DNA of 40,648 nt, from positions 1 through 40,648 of the forward strand of contig VGKB01000001.1 of the NCBI GenBank assembly GCA_016867255.1, read 5' to 3'. The DNA is from Candidatus Moraniibacteriota bacterium. GTDB taxonomy: Bacteria; Patescibacteriota; Minisyncoccia; CAIUEV01. Positions within the stretch are counted from its first letter, which is position 1; the number at the start of each line of letters is the position of its first letter. The position numbers were made by a program, and so were the translations under genes. Shown here in pieces: positions 1 to 6,389 of the stretch. The notes beneath the pieces are model-generated. The model did no database searches, was not told where the DNA came from, and saw only the letters and a list, made by a program, of their open reading frames with translations.

Positions 1-91
1 AAATATCATCACATTTTGCGTCTTCGGGAAAATATTTCCCAACGGACGGTTTTCTCCATCTCCCCTTTTGGGTTAAAGAGGAATTTATCAT
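1..91 (-). CDS. Partial CDS, N-terminus of an unknown protein
   Basis: An ATG at 91-89 (minus strand) has an ideal ribosome-binding site, GGAGG six bases upstream. A good promoter lies further up at 131-161. The reading frame stays open to the window edge and gives about 30 residues starting MINSSLTQKGRWRKPSVGKY. The peptide is too short for a family call. A second frame over the same bases is open from a GTG at 98 but stops near base 9 and has no properly spaced ribosome-binding site, so the ATG frame is preferred. Confidence 0.45.
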   Translation of the reverse strand, partial: MINSSLTQKGRWRKPSVGKYFPEDAKCDDI

Positions 92-130
92 CGCCCACCT
101 CCTTTTTTGGCGTCTTTGAAGACAAAACAG

Positions 131-161
131 ATTATATTGCTACATTAATTTAATTTGTCAA
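131..161 (-). promoter_or_regulatory. Sigma70-type promoter for the gene at the left edge
   Basis: On the minus strand there is a TTGACA at 161-156 and a TATAAT at 136-131, with a 19-base spacer. Both hexamers match the consensus exactly, but the spacer is 2 bases longer than optimal. The promoter points to the GGAGG-ATG start at 91. Nothing else is seen in 162-250. Confidence 0.5.
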
Positions 162-250
162 GGTTATCGGTATAAAAACCGGAAATTTTTGCGGTGAGTA
201 TTCTCAAATTCTTACTTGCCCGCCCATGGAGGGAGAATATTAGAATAGTT

Positions 251-811
251 TTATGTGATTTTTTTACGTATTTCTTTTCTTAACTGCTTATATTGAGGGG
301 CCTGACGTGCAACCAGTTCCCAAAATCGCCGTGAGTGGTTCATTTCCTTGAGGTGGCAGAGCTCGTGAATGATTATGTAGTCCATATATTTGCGTGGCAG
401 AAGCGCGATTTTATAATTGAAATTTAAATTTCTTTTCCGGGAGCAGCTTCCCCAGCGGGAGCTTTGATTGCGGATAGAAATTTTTTGGTAAGGAAATTGA
501 TAATATTGGTTGATTTCTTCCACTCTTCTTTTAATGAGAGTCGCAGCCGATTTTTTAAATTTTTGGTATTCTTTTTTATTCTTTCCCAAACCTTGATTAT
601 GGCCAATGGAGCGCATTTTTGCGATGTTTCTTAGGACCCAGCCGCTTTTTTCCCGCAGGAAGTTTTCCGCGGTTCTAAGGGCGGCAAAGTAAGGCAAAGT
701 AACAAAGACTTCTCCGCCGGGACGAATGGAGAGCGTTATTCTTTTGCTCAGGCGGCTTCTTTTCAGTAAATAAGTAATTTTATTGCCTTGTAAGACGGTA
801 TGTTTTTTCAC
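251..811 (-). CDS. YgjP/DUF45-type zinc metallopeptidase
   Basis: A 186-residue protein of the YgjP-like (DUF45, WbpP/SprT-related) metallopeptidase family. The zinc site HELCH is at residues 149-153, followed by the downstream H in the NHSRRFWEL segment. The family's upstream SSRWGSCS motif is at 117-124. The N-terminal half is basic and predicted to form the beta-rich YgjP fold. No signal peptide or membrane segment is seen, so it should be cytoplasmic. The substrate of this family is not established. Length is a little shorter than typical (about 220-240). It stands alone, with 180 bases to the next gene on the same strand. Confidence 0.85.
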   Translation of the reverse strand: MKKHTVLQGNKITYLLKRSRLSKRITLSIRPGGEVFVTLPYFAALRTAENFLREKSGWVLRNIAKMRSIGHNQGLGKNKKEYQKFKKSAATLIKRRVEEINQYYQFPYQKISIRNQSSRWGSCSRKRNLNFNYKIALLPRKYMDYIIIHELCHLKEMNHSRRFWELVARQAPQYKQLRKEIRKKIT

Positions 812-991
812 CGGATTATTGCTGAAAGCGTATTTTGCCGAGAGATGAAATTATTACAAAATTATTTTTCTGAGATTTTTTGCATCAAGCGGAGTAAATT
901 CCTTAGGGCCTACGCGTTTACTCTTCCGAACAAAAAAGACAAACAAGCTAATTGCTTTTTTAATTGCTAGCCCAACTTTTAACGGCCAGCA

Positions 992-1219
992 TTATTTTTT
1001 ATCCATCTTTGGAGGCATAAGCACCATATAAACGGCGGAGATTCCAACCAAAAGATAAATTATCCTTGACAATGTGGTCATTTCGCCGAAGATAGCTTTT
1101 ACCAAATCAAGTTTAATAAGTCCCACTAAGCCCCAGTTTAGTCCACCGATCACCAGAAGAACCAACGCTATCCAACTAATAACGTCTTTTTTGTCTTTTT
1201 CTTCTTTAGTTTCCTCCAT
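992..1219 (-). CDS. DUF378 family small membrane protein
   Basis: A 75-residue protein with a charged, Lys/Glu-rich N-terminus followed by two membrane segments, the first containing the family signature GGLNWGLVG and the second LVGISAVYMVLM. This matches DUF378, a family of unknown function common in anaerobes and Patescibacteria. The ATG at 1219 is chosen over an in-frame GTG at 1228 because a GGGGGT ribosome-binding site sits about eight bases upstream of the ATG. It lies next to the oxidative-defence genes, but no functional link is shown by the sequence. Confidence 0.8.
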   Translation of the reverse strand: MEETKEEKDKKDVISWIALVLLVIGGLNWGLVGLIKLDLVKAIFGEMTTLSRIIYLLVGISAVYMVLMPPKMDKK

Positions 1220-1345
1220 AAATACCACCCCCTTTCTTTTTCCGCTGTAAGTTATAAGCCATAAGCTTTAAGACAAATGTAGCATTTTTTTATGAGCGTA
1301 GGAATAATTCGTTAAAACTTTTTGCTTGTTGCCAGTAGCCGAAAA

Positions 1346-1918
1346 TTACCAGTTTTCTCCCAGCATTTCAAAGTGTGCTTGCGGATGGTCGCAAGCCGGG
1401 CATTTTTCCGGTGCCTCTGCTCCTTCGTGAATAAAACCGCAATTACGACAACGCCATTTGATAGGTTGGTCTTTTTTGAATACTTTTCCTTCTTCAATAT
1501 TTTTCAGGAAGCCAAGATATCTTTTTTCGTGCTGTTTCTCAGCTACGGCGATGCTTTTGAACACCTCTGCGATTTCAGTAAATCCTTCCTCTTCGGCTAT
1601 TTTGGCAAACTGGGGATACATATTGGTCCATTCGTGGTTTTCTCCGCCGGCTGCTGCTTTCAAGTTTTCTGCGGTAGCGCCGATCACGCCGGCGGGAAAG
1701 CCGGCGCTAATCTCTACTTCCCCGCCCTCCAGAAATTTAAACAGTCTTTTGGCGTGCTCTTTTTCGTTGTCGGCGGTTTCCGTAAAAATAGCAGAAATCT
1801 GTTCGAAGCCTTCCTTTTTTGCCGCTGAAGCGTAGTAGGTGTAGCGGTTGCGCGCTTGGCTTTCTCCCGCGAAGGCGGTTAAGAGATTTTTTTCGGTTTG
1901 GGATCCTTTTAATTTCAT
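1346..1918 (-). CDS. rbr: Rubrerythrin
   Basis: A 190-residue rubrerythrin of full family length. The N-terminal ferritin-like four-helix domain carries the diiron ligands in GESQARNRY (E19), NEKEH (E52, H55), the GGENHEW helix (E93) and AEKQH (E127, H130). A C-terminal rubredoxin-like domain has Cys157, Cys160, Cys173 and Cys176 for one iron. Rubrerythrins reduce hydrogen peroxide in the cytoplasm of anaerobes, using electrons from rubredoxin or NAD(P)H-linked partners. The neighbouring desulfoferrodoxin makes peroxide from superoxide, so the two form a consecutive detoxification pair. A TATAAT-like -10 lies at 1957-1952 (minus strand), but no convincing -35 is seen. Confidence 0.95.
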   Translation of the reverse strand: MKLKGSQTEKNLLTAFAGESQARNRYTYYASAAKKEGFEQISAIFTETADNEKEHAKRLFKFLEGGEVEISAGFPAGVIGATAENLKAAAGGENHEWTNMYPQFAKIAEEEGFTEIAEVFKSIAVAEKQHEKRYLGFLKNIEEGKVFKKDQPIKWRCRNCGFIHEGAEAPEKCPACDHPQAHFEMLGENW

Positions 1919-2008
1919 GATTGTGTAGTTAAAAATTTCAAAGTTTATCAGATTATAGATTTTGTCTTTGTATTTTTGCTTTCTGAACTTTTACACTTTC
2001 AAAAATTT

Positions 2009-2398
2009 CTAAACTCTTGTTACCCACAATCTATGTAAATTACAGTATTCATACACCGCGACTACTTCTTCCGGCGAAACGTTGAATTCCATCTCAGGTT
2101 TATCCTTGGGACTTAGGTGTTTTCGGCAAATCCGGCCATCCTTTCTCTCAACCTTAATCCATTCAATAGAGTGGGCTTCTTCCATCGGATGAGGCACGCT
2201 GCCGATCTTTACCAAAATTCCTTTTTCAGTTTTTTCTATCACCGGCAGATGTTTTTCTGTGAGTCCCACTTCTTCGGTTTTCTCTAGTTGGAGGAGCATT
2301 GGCTGTCCGCAGCAGACCAATTCTCCTTGCCCCTCATGTAAAACTTCCACGATATTCCCGCAAATTTCGCACTTATAAATTTGTCCTCTAGTTGTCAT
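2009..2398 (-). CDS. dfx: Desulfoferrodoxin (superoxide reductase, two-iron type)
   Basis: A superoxide reductase that converts superoxide to peroxide without making oxygen. From this start it has 129 residues. Numbered from an in-frame upstream ATG (2419), the N-terminal desulforedoxin centre has Cys17, Cys20, Cys36 and Cys37. The catalytic non-haem iron centre has EKHLPV (H57), VPHPM (H77), EAHSIEWI (H83) and YCNLHRLW (C126, H129). The start at 2398 (MTTRGQIYKCEIC) fits the family N-terminus. A TATAAT at 2429-2424 would start transcription at about 2417, which makes the upstream ATG at 2419 unlikely. The enzyme partners the adjacent rubrerythrin. Confidence 0.93.
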   Translation of the reverse strand: MTTRGQIYKCEICGNIVEVLHEGQGELVCCGQPMLLQLEKTEEVGLTEKHLPVIEKTEKGILVKIGSVPHPMEEAHSIEWIKVERKDGRICRKHLSPKDKPEMEFNVSPEEVVAVYEYCNLHRLWVTRV

Positions 2399-2424
2399 AA
2401 TTTTTTGGTTAATTGTCATTAATA

Positions 2425-2700
2425 TTATAGCATATCCTTAGCGTGAGAAAAAGTTAAATGGGAAGCATCGTGAATCAAGCCGGCAATTTGCTCTTCGAGG
2501 CAAGCATTATATTTTTTAAGCAAAATAAAAACGCCCATTGAGTGTTCAAAACGAGTTCGGGGGATCCCAGAAAACCAGGGTTTGGAGTAGCCGGCCTGGT
2601 CAATTCCTTTAAGCCGCTGGATAGAAGGACAATTTATTAGTTCTAGTATAATCGGTTCGGTAATTTTAATTTTCCCGTAAATGCGGTCAGTATAAATCAT
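2425..2700 (-). pseudogene. Truncated HD-domain phosphohydrolase
   Basis: The 91 residues match the start of dGTPase-like HD proteins: the N-terminal segment ending in RFEHSMGVF, then GLIHDASH with the metal-binding His-Asp pair. The frame stops immediately after FSHAKDML. Family members normally continue for 200 or more residues with further metal ligands. The next gene (superoxide reductase) begins a few bases downstream and its -10 element overlaps this stop. The missing part is therefore deleted rather than frameshifted. A functional enzyme is unlikely. Confidence 0.7.
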
Positions 2701-2767
2701 TTTTCAAATTTATCTTTGTCAAAACTTCCTCAAAATATTTTTTCCCAGTTTTCTTGCGAATAATCAT
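2687..2767 (-). CDS. Possible 26-residue ORF coupled to the antitoxin gene
   Basis: The ATG overlaps the stop codon of the Phd-like antitoxin as ATGA, the usual layout of translationally coupled toxin-antitoxin genes. The product is only 26 residues (MIIRKKTGKKYFEEVLTKIN and six more) and runs into the start of the HD fragment. It could be the remnant of a toxin gene truncated by the same deletion. It could also be chance: the only support is the ATGA overlap. Confidence 0.3.
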   Translation of the reverse strand: MIIRKKTGKKYFEEVLTKINLKNDLY

Positions 2768-2952
2768 TTTCTCTTTTTGTTTAACTTTTTTCGCATTTTT
2801 TCAAAGTTTTTCGCCGACATTAAAACCGTACGGGGTTTGCCTTTAACGGTAATAATATAGACCATGCCTGGTTTTCTTTGTAATTCATCGGAAATCTCGA
2901 ATAATCTTTTTCGAGCCTCTGTTATCGTGATAATGTTTTTCAGAGGGAACAT
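2764..2952 (-). CDS. Phd/YefM-type antitoxin
   Basis: A 62-residue protein with the Phd/YefM layout: an N-terminal ITITEARKRLFEISDELQ helix region, then a beta strand and the VKGKPRTVLMSAKNFEKM segment typical of the DNA-binding half. These antitoxins bind DNA as dimers and neutralise a small toxin encoded just downstream. No intact toxin gene follows, only a 26-residue ORF with an ATGA overlap and a truncated HD gene. It therefore looks like an orphan or decayed module. The promoter region contains a palindrome suited to autoregulation. Confidence 0.75.
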   Translation of the reverse strand: MFPLKNIITITEARKRLFEISDELQRKPGMVYIITVKGKPRTVLMSAKNFEKMRKKLNKKRK

Positions 2953-2975
2953 TTTACCTGATTTAATATATGTGC

Positions 2976-3004
2976 ATAATAATGTACATCATAATTTATG
3001 TCAA
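2976..3004 (-). promoter_or_regulatory. Promoter with palindromic operator for the Phd-like antitoxin
   Basis: TTGACA at 3004-2999 and TATTAT at 2981-2976 on the minus strand are separated by the optimal 17 bases. The perfect palindrome ATGTACAT (2982-2989) lies in the spacer. Antitoxins of this family usually bind palindromes in their own promoters, so autorepression here is a reasonable inference. Confidence 0.6.
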
Positions 3005-3046
3005 ATCCTTTCCAACAACTTAATTTTGTTATAGGTTACCTTTAAA

Positions 3047-3123
3047 CGGGGTATGGCCTAACTGGCTAAGGCGCCTGCTTTGGGAGCAGGAGATTCTGGG
3101 TTCGAATCCCAGTACCCCGACCA
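3047..3123 (+). tRNA. tRNA-Pro (TGG anticodon)
   Basis: A full cloverleaf: acceptor stem CGGGGTA (3047-3053) with TACCCCG (3113-3119), anticodon stem CCTGC (3074-3078) with GCAGG (3086-3090) around loop TTTGGGA giving anticodon TGG, and T-arm CTGGG-TTCGAAT-CCCAG. The 3' CCA is encoded (3121-3123). Confidence 0.97.
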
Positions 3124-3187
3124 AACTCTAGCGTAGGGATTATTAGTGTGATAATAATAGAGTGAAGTTATCTTTTAAATAGATTTT

Positions 3188-3478
3188 ATGGCTAGTGTAA
3201 ATCTGCAAAAAATTACTCCTCTGCTCGAACGAAATTATGTTTCCCGCGCCGGAGTGTTCGGATCCTATGCCCGTAACGAGGCTTCAGAAGAAAGCGACGT
3301 TGATTTATTGGTCAGGTTTGAGAAAGCCAGAAGCCTTTTGGAAATTATCCGATTGGAAAGAGAAATTTCGCATATTTTAGGCAAAAAAGTCGATTTAGTA
3401 ACCGAGCCATCTTTAAATCGGCATTTAAGAAAATATGTCCTTGACGACCTAAAAGTATTTTATGAAAAAAGACGATAG
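3188..3478 (+). CDS. mntA: MntA-type nucleotidyltransferase antitoxin
   Basis: A 96-residue minimal nucleotidyltransferase. The motif GSY...DVD (GS, ten residues, DxD) is intact in FGSYARNEASEESDVDLLV, with the third acidic position near KVDLVTE. In MntA-HepT systems this protein adenylylates the partner HepT and so blocks its activity. The downstream gene overlaps by 17 bases and is HepT-like, which supports the assignment. No Shine-Dalgarno site is visible at the ATG. Confidence 0.88.
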   Translation: MASVNLQKITPLLERNYVSRAGVFGSYARNEASEESDVDLLVRFEKARSLLEIIRLEREISHILGKKVDLVTEPSLNRHLRKYVLDDLKVFYEKRR

Positions 3479-3785
3479 CGTTTATGTAAATCACATTTTA
3501 GACTCAATTGCGAAAATCGAAGACTTTATCAAAGATCTTGATTTTGATAAATTTTCGGAAAATTTCTTAGCTCAAAGTGGAGTTATTCGGGAATTGGAAG
3601 TAATCGGAGAAGCTTCTAAGAACTTATCTCCAGAATTTATTGATTCTCTACCTGATATTCCATGGAGAGACATCGCGGACATGAGAAACAAGCTTATTCA
3701 CGAATATTTCAATATCGACCTCGAAGCGGTTTGGAAAACGGCGACGGAAGATTTACCCGAATTAAAAAAGGGCTTGAAAAAATAA
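3462..3785 (+). CDS. hepT: HepT-like HEPN ribonuclease toxin (DUF86)
   Basis: A 107-residue all-helical HEPN-domain protein. The catalytic RX4HXY motif is present in MRNKLIHEYF, preceded by the family's RELEVIGEASKNL helix. HepT toxins cleave RNA, for example tRNA ends, and are silenced when the MntA partner adenylylates the motif's Tyr. The gene overlaps mntA by 17 bases, so the two are co-translated. A strong intrinsic terminator follows at 3906-3951. Confidence 0.88.
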   Translation: MKKDDSVYVNHILDSIAKIEDFIKDLDFDKFSENFLAQSGVIRELEVIGEASKNLSPEFIDSLPDIPWRDIADMRNKLIHEYFNIDLEAVWKTATEDLPELKKGLKK

Positions 3786-3905
3786 TTGAGCAATCTGGCT
3801 CGGCTACTCGATAAATCTTTTCTTGGATAGAATAATGTTGAGGCATAATCGGAGCTGATTGCTTAAACAGCCCAATGGACAAGCCGAGACCGAATCATAG
3901 CAATA

Positions 3906-3951
3906 AGACCCGGACTGGAAACAACAAAACTTCCACCGGGTCTTTCTTTTT
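3906..3951 (+). terminator. Intrinsic terminator downstream of mntA-hepT
   Basis: An 8-bp stem AGACCCGG (3906-3913) pairs with CCGGGTCT (3936-3943). A roughly 22-base loop separates the arms, and TTTCTTTTTG follows the stem. The right arm and T-tract are the first part of a 36-bp sequence that recurs at 4950-4985. Confidence 0.7.
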
Positions 3952-3972
3952 GTCTAAAAAAGTTTTAAGCTA
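3937..3972 (+). repeat. 36-bp direct repeat, copy 1
   Basis: An exact 36-base match to 4950-4985, in the same orientation. It begins CGGGTCTTTCTTTTTGTC and ends AAGTTTTAAGCTA. In this copy the first bases form the right arm of the mntA-hepT terminator. The two copies bracket the NYN-domain gene. Confidence 0.9.
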
Positions 3973-4154
3973 CCCGGTAGCAAATCACCGCCTTGTTGTA
4001 AAGGTAGAACCGGAACCCCATTATCCCAGTTATGCGACGGGACAAATTCGACAGGGCAAGTCTCCACCTTGACAACCGCTCCGCACCACAAAGGATGCGG
4101 GGTAAGCCCACAACTCCGACACAGACAGTATTAATGAGATTTTTAGAAAAGTAT
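3973..4154. other. Non-coding stretch with a GC-rich hairpin, unassigned
   Basis: No convincing gene is seen between the first direct repeat and the NYN gene. A short hairpin lies around 4078-4100: CCGCACCACAAAGGATGCGG, with arms CCGCA and TGCGG. Minor open frames exist on both strands without start signals or recognisable domains. On the minus strand the hairpin resembles the small GC-rich hairpins at right ends of IS200/IS605-type elements, but this is only a visual impression. Confidence 0.35.
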
Positions 4155-4811
4155 TTATCTAACAAACTTCCTTAAATCGGATTCAACCAGTATTCTTTGA
4201 ATGTCAGTATAGGTTATCATTGTTTGAAGCGGCTTGGTGCTGGACTTTCTGTCTTTTTTATCAATCAGCGAAAATCCCACGTATTCAATTTTTCTGGCCG
4301 TCCTCTTCCTTACCCAATCTATTGCGGGTACTAAATCGCTATCGGAACTCACCACGATAGCAGTATCGTATTTTCTATCAACCGCGCCGGCGATTAAATC
4401 CGTCGCTAGTTTTACGTCTATGCCTTTTTCCCTCGTCGTTTTGTATTCGATGAACTTTACTCCTTTTTTGTGCAGATTTTTATAGCCGGCAACCCTGTTA
4501 TCGATAGTTATTCTTTCTATGCGGCTTCTCAGTTTGCTAGTTTTTATCTCCCATCCGCCTTTTTTGAGAACAGTTAAAAATTTTGTTTGTCTTGACATTG
4601 CCTCTTTACTTCTTAAGTTACCGACTTCTTCCCTTACCGTTCCGGTATAATATCTTTTACCATGTTGGGATATATTTCTGCCGTTGGCTAGAAATTTGGC
4701 AAATTCATCAAAGGAAAAATTAATATCTTTCCCTCCTATTTTTTTGAGAGCCAGATGGTAAAAATTTCCTCCATCAATAAATATTTGTACAGTTTCTTTC
4801 TTGGTTTTCAT
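4155..4811 (-). CDS. NYN-domain (LabA/DUF88-type) putative ribonuclease
   Basis: A 218-residue NYN-domain protein of the PIN-like nuclease superfamily. The conserved acidic motifs are all present: IFIDGGNFYH at the N-terminus, EKGIDVKLATDL in the middle and SSDSDLVPAIDWV towards the C-terminus. These supply the Asp cluster that binds the metal ion. NYN proteins are thought to process or degrade RNA, but the target is not known here. The gene sits between two exact 36-bp direct repeats and close to a tRNA gene, suggesting that it arrived or was duplicated as a unit. Its leader contains an intrinsic terminator. Confidence 0.88.
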   Translation of the reverse strand: MKTKKETVQIFIDGGNFYHLALKKIGGKDINFSFDEFAKFLANGRNISQHGKRYYTGTVREEVGNLRSKEAMSRQTKFLTVLKKGGWEIKTSKLRSRIERITIDNRVAGYKNLHKKGVKFIEYKTTREKGIDVKLATDLIAGAVDRKYDTAIVVSSDSDLVPAIDWVRKRTARKIEYVGFSLIDKKDRKSSTKPLQTMITYTDIQRILVESDLRKFVR

Positions 4812-4858
4812 ATTTAGTTCATGCTAGAGCAACAGAAAATTTTGGTCAAAATTTGGCC

Positions 4859-4894
4859 AAAAAAAATCCTGCACACTGCCGAAGCAGGCGCAGG
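4859..4894 (-). terminator. Intrinsic terminator in the leader of the NYN gene
   Basis: Read on the minus strand: CCTGC, GC, then CTGC-TTCG-GCAG, TGT, GCAGG, followed by A and eight T's (4866-4859). This is a two-step stem capped by a stable TTCG tetraloop and followed by a strong U-tract. It lies between the candidate promoter (4937-4910) and the ATG at 4811, so it could attenuate the gene or end a very short leader RNA. Confidence 0.75.
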
Positions 4895-4909
4895 AGACTT
4901 TCTAATAGT

Positions 4910-4937
4910 AGGATACAACAGATAACCCATTTGTCAA
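4910..4937 (-). promoter_or_regulatory. Candidate promoter upstream of the NYN gene
   Basis: Minus-strand TTGACA (4937-4932) and TATCCT (4915-4910) with a 16-base spacer. The -35 is perfect and the -10 moderate. The predicted transcript starts about ten bases before the terminator hairpin at 4894-4859. Confidence 0.5.
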
Positions 4938-4949
4938 ATTTTTTACCTT

Positions 4950-4985
4950 CGGGTCTTTCTTTTTGTCTAAAAAAGTTTTAAGCTA
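4950..4985 (+). repeat. 36-bp direct repeat, copy 2
   Basis: Identical to 3937-3972. Here the left arm of the terminator (GACCCGG) is absent, so this copy cannot form the hairpin. That suggests copy 1 is the original site and copy 2 was generated by an insertion or duplication event. It ends 63 bases before tRNA-Thr. Confidence 0.9.
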
Positions 4986-5048
4986 TTCAGTTGTGGTTGT
5001 GGCATTTGAAAATATGCTATATTCAATTAATATTATTAGTAGTATAAT

Positions 5049-5121
5049 GCCAAGATAGCTCAGATGGTAGAGCACATCCATGGTAAGGATGGGGTCGCGG
5101 GTTCAATTCCCGCTCTTGGCT
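5049..5121 (+). tRNA. tRNA-Thr (GGT anticodon)
   Basis: A cloverleaf with acceptor GCCAAGA (5049-5055) pairing with TCTTGGC (5114-5120), a D-arm starting GCTCAGATGGTAGAGC, anticodon stem CATCC (5075-5079) with GGATG (5087-5091) around loop ATGGTAA (anticodon GGT), and T-loop GTTCAATTC. The 3' CCA is not encoded, unlike the tRNA-Pro gene in this window. Confidence 0.97.
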
Positions 5122-5123
5122 CA

Positions 5124-5223
5124 AAAACATAAAACATAAAACATGAAACGGAGGAATGAACCCTCCCAACTCGGTGTGAAGATGACGTTTATTAAGTTTC
5201 AAGTTTCAAGTTTTATGTTTCAT
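5124..5223. repeat. GTTTCAAG/AAACATAAAAC repeat with inverted arms
   Basis: Tandem AAAACAT units at 5124-5149 (ending ACATGAAAC) are matched by an inverted arm GTTTCAAGTTTCAAGTTTTATGTTTCATG-like at 5196-5223. The same GTTTCAAG/ATGAAACTTG unit recurs at 7675-7700 and 15236-15262. It reaches to within ten bases of the PilO-like start. Confidence 0.6.
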
Positions 5224-5231
5224 GAATATCT

Positions 5232-5870
5232 GTGGAAAACAAAAACATAATAAAGATATTGCGCTGGCCGCTAGTTTGGATGGTAATCTTTCTCACCGCG
5301 GGAGGATTGGGAAGCTGGATATTATTTTGGAAGGTGGAGCAGGCGGAAGGGGAGCTGGAAACGCTCAAAAAGGATTATGAGATAAAACTGGCCGACGTCC
5401 AATCTTACGCGGAAGCAAAAGAAAATTACCAAAAAAACAAGCAATTGGGCAGCGAGCTTAAAAAGATGCTGGTAGGCCGGGAAGATACCTTGGGCTTGAT
5501 TGAGGAGCTAGAAAAAGCGGCCGCGGCCGCTGGCGTTTACCTCAAAACCAATGTGGGTACCGAACCGGGATCAAATAAAATTCTCTCCGGTATTGGCCAG
5601 ACCGGCTCCGGTAAAAACAAAAGTGCAGGCAAAAATGAAGAGCAGGACAAGGAAGTATGGCTCCAACTAAACGTTGAAGGAAAATATTTGAATGTCCTTC
5701 AATTTATCACATATTTAGAAAATTCCTATCGGCTGGTTTCAGTAGAAGGAATTAAAATCTCCCAAGCCCAGGAAATTATCGCGGAAGGATTTTTCCAAAA
5801 TCAGGAAGCGGCGGCGCCGGGCGATTTAAAAGCGGAGATTTTAATTACTAACGGCCGGAGCAGTCCCTAA
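5232..5870 (+). CDS. PilO-like type IV pilus assembly protein
   Basis: A 212-residue bitopic membrane protein laid out like PilO. A short cytoplasmic N-terminus precedes one membrane segment (residues about 13-33), then a coiled coil rich in Glu/Lys (about 36-90), then a ferredoxin-like domain ending in LNVEGKYLNVLQFITYLENS and VEGIKIS, as in the PilO family. PilO forms the inner-membrane alignment complex with PilN and PilM, which are not in this window. A low-complexity Gly/Lys linker is present near residues 115-140. The start is a GTG at 5232. The next gene follows after 17 bases, probably in one transcript. Confidence 0.7.
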   Translation: MENKNIIKILRWPLVWMVIFLTAGGLGSWILFWKVEQAEGELETLKKDYEIKLADVQSYAEAKENYQKNKQLGSELKKMLVGREDTLGLIEELEKAAAAAGVYLKTNVGTEPGSNKILSGIGQTGSGKNKSAGKNEEQDKEVWLQLNVEGKYLNVLQFITYLENSYRLVSVEGIKISQAQEIIAEGFFQNQEAAAPGDLKAEILITNGRSSP

Positions 5871-5887
5871 ATTACTAATTTCATAGT

Positions 5888-6178
5888 ATGGTTTTGTTTA
5901 AGAAGCGCGTGGATGATTATATTTCTAAAATTGCCTTGCTGATTGCGATTGCTCTGTTTCTTTTGGCTTTCTGGGGGGTATTTTATTTTATTATTCGGTT
6001 TTTAGAGGTGGGGTCTTATTCTGCTCCCCAAGAAGTTAAACCTCAGAACAACCAAATAACGATTGACGGAGACGGCGGGATAAATCAGTACATCCAAGAA
6101 AGAAGCCAAAAAAGACAAAAGGCCCTTACGCCGCTTTTCTTGAAGGAGGGGGAAAAAGATCCCTTCTCCCTACCGTGA
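5888..6178 (+). CDS. Small membrane-anchored protein downstream of pilO-like gene
   Basis: A 96-residue protein with one hydrophobic segment at about residues 13-38, then a soluble polar tail ending in EGEKDPFSLP. Its position directly behind a PilO-like gene and the DPF motif near the end recall PilP-type lipoproteins, but no lipobox is present. The function is unknown; a pilus-related role is an inference from context only. Confidence 0.6.
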   Translation: MVLFKKRVDDYISKIALLIAIALFLLAFWGVFYFIIRFLEVGSYSAPQEVKPQNNQITIDGDGGINQYIQERSQKRQKALTPLFLKEGEKDPFSLP

Positions 6179-6203
6179 TTGCAGCTGAGTAACACAACCG
6201 GGT

Positions 6204-6360
6204 GGTTACAAAACTCAACTTTTTTAATTTTTTTGTATCCAGCTCGCATTGCAGTTAATGCCTCGCAGGCGACCTGCCCGCCGAAGCCCCTGCCTGCCGG
6301 CAGGCAGATCGGCGCAGGCGGGCGCTCCACAAAAAAATTAAAATGAGGAGTTTCGTAACC
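6204..6360 (+). mobile_element. 157-bp MITE-like element, copy 1
   Basis: The element is bounded by inverted repeats GGTTACAAAACTC (6204-6216) and GAGTTTCGTAACC (6348-6360). AATTTTTTTGT- and ACAAAAAAATT-type arms continue inwards. The centre holds the perfect palindrome CTGCCTGCCGGCAGGCAG inside GC-rich arms. An almost identical copy of the same length lies inverted at 13684-13840. It has no coding capacity. No clear target-site duplication is visible. Confidence 0.85.
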
Positions 6361-6389
6361 ATTACAACTAATTATACAACTCTCAATTT

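Noticed and set aside
1322..1835. Plus-strand open frames across the rubrerythrin gene
   Set aside because: They are antisense shadows of a clear rubrerythrin with all metal ligands, and they lack start signals and domains.
3875..4072. 65-codon plus-strand frame after hepT
   Set aside because: It runs through the intrinsic terminator and the 36-bp repeat, has no ribosome-binding site and no recognisable domain.
3786..4154. RNase P, SRP or tmRNA gene in the gap after hepT
   Set aside because: None of the invariant core motifs of these RNAs could be found on either strand.
5043..5048. TATAAT directly before tRNA-Thr as its -10 element
   Set aside because: It abuts the mature 5' end, so transcription would start inside the tRNA. 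The true promoter must lie further upstream.
5128..5223. CRISPR-like array near tRNA-Thr
   Set aside because: The repeats are short, AT-rich and directly adjacent, without spacers of regular length and without cas genes.
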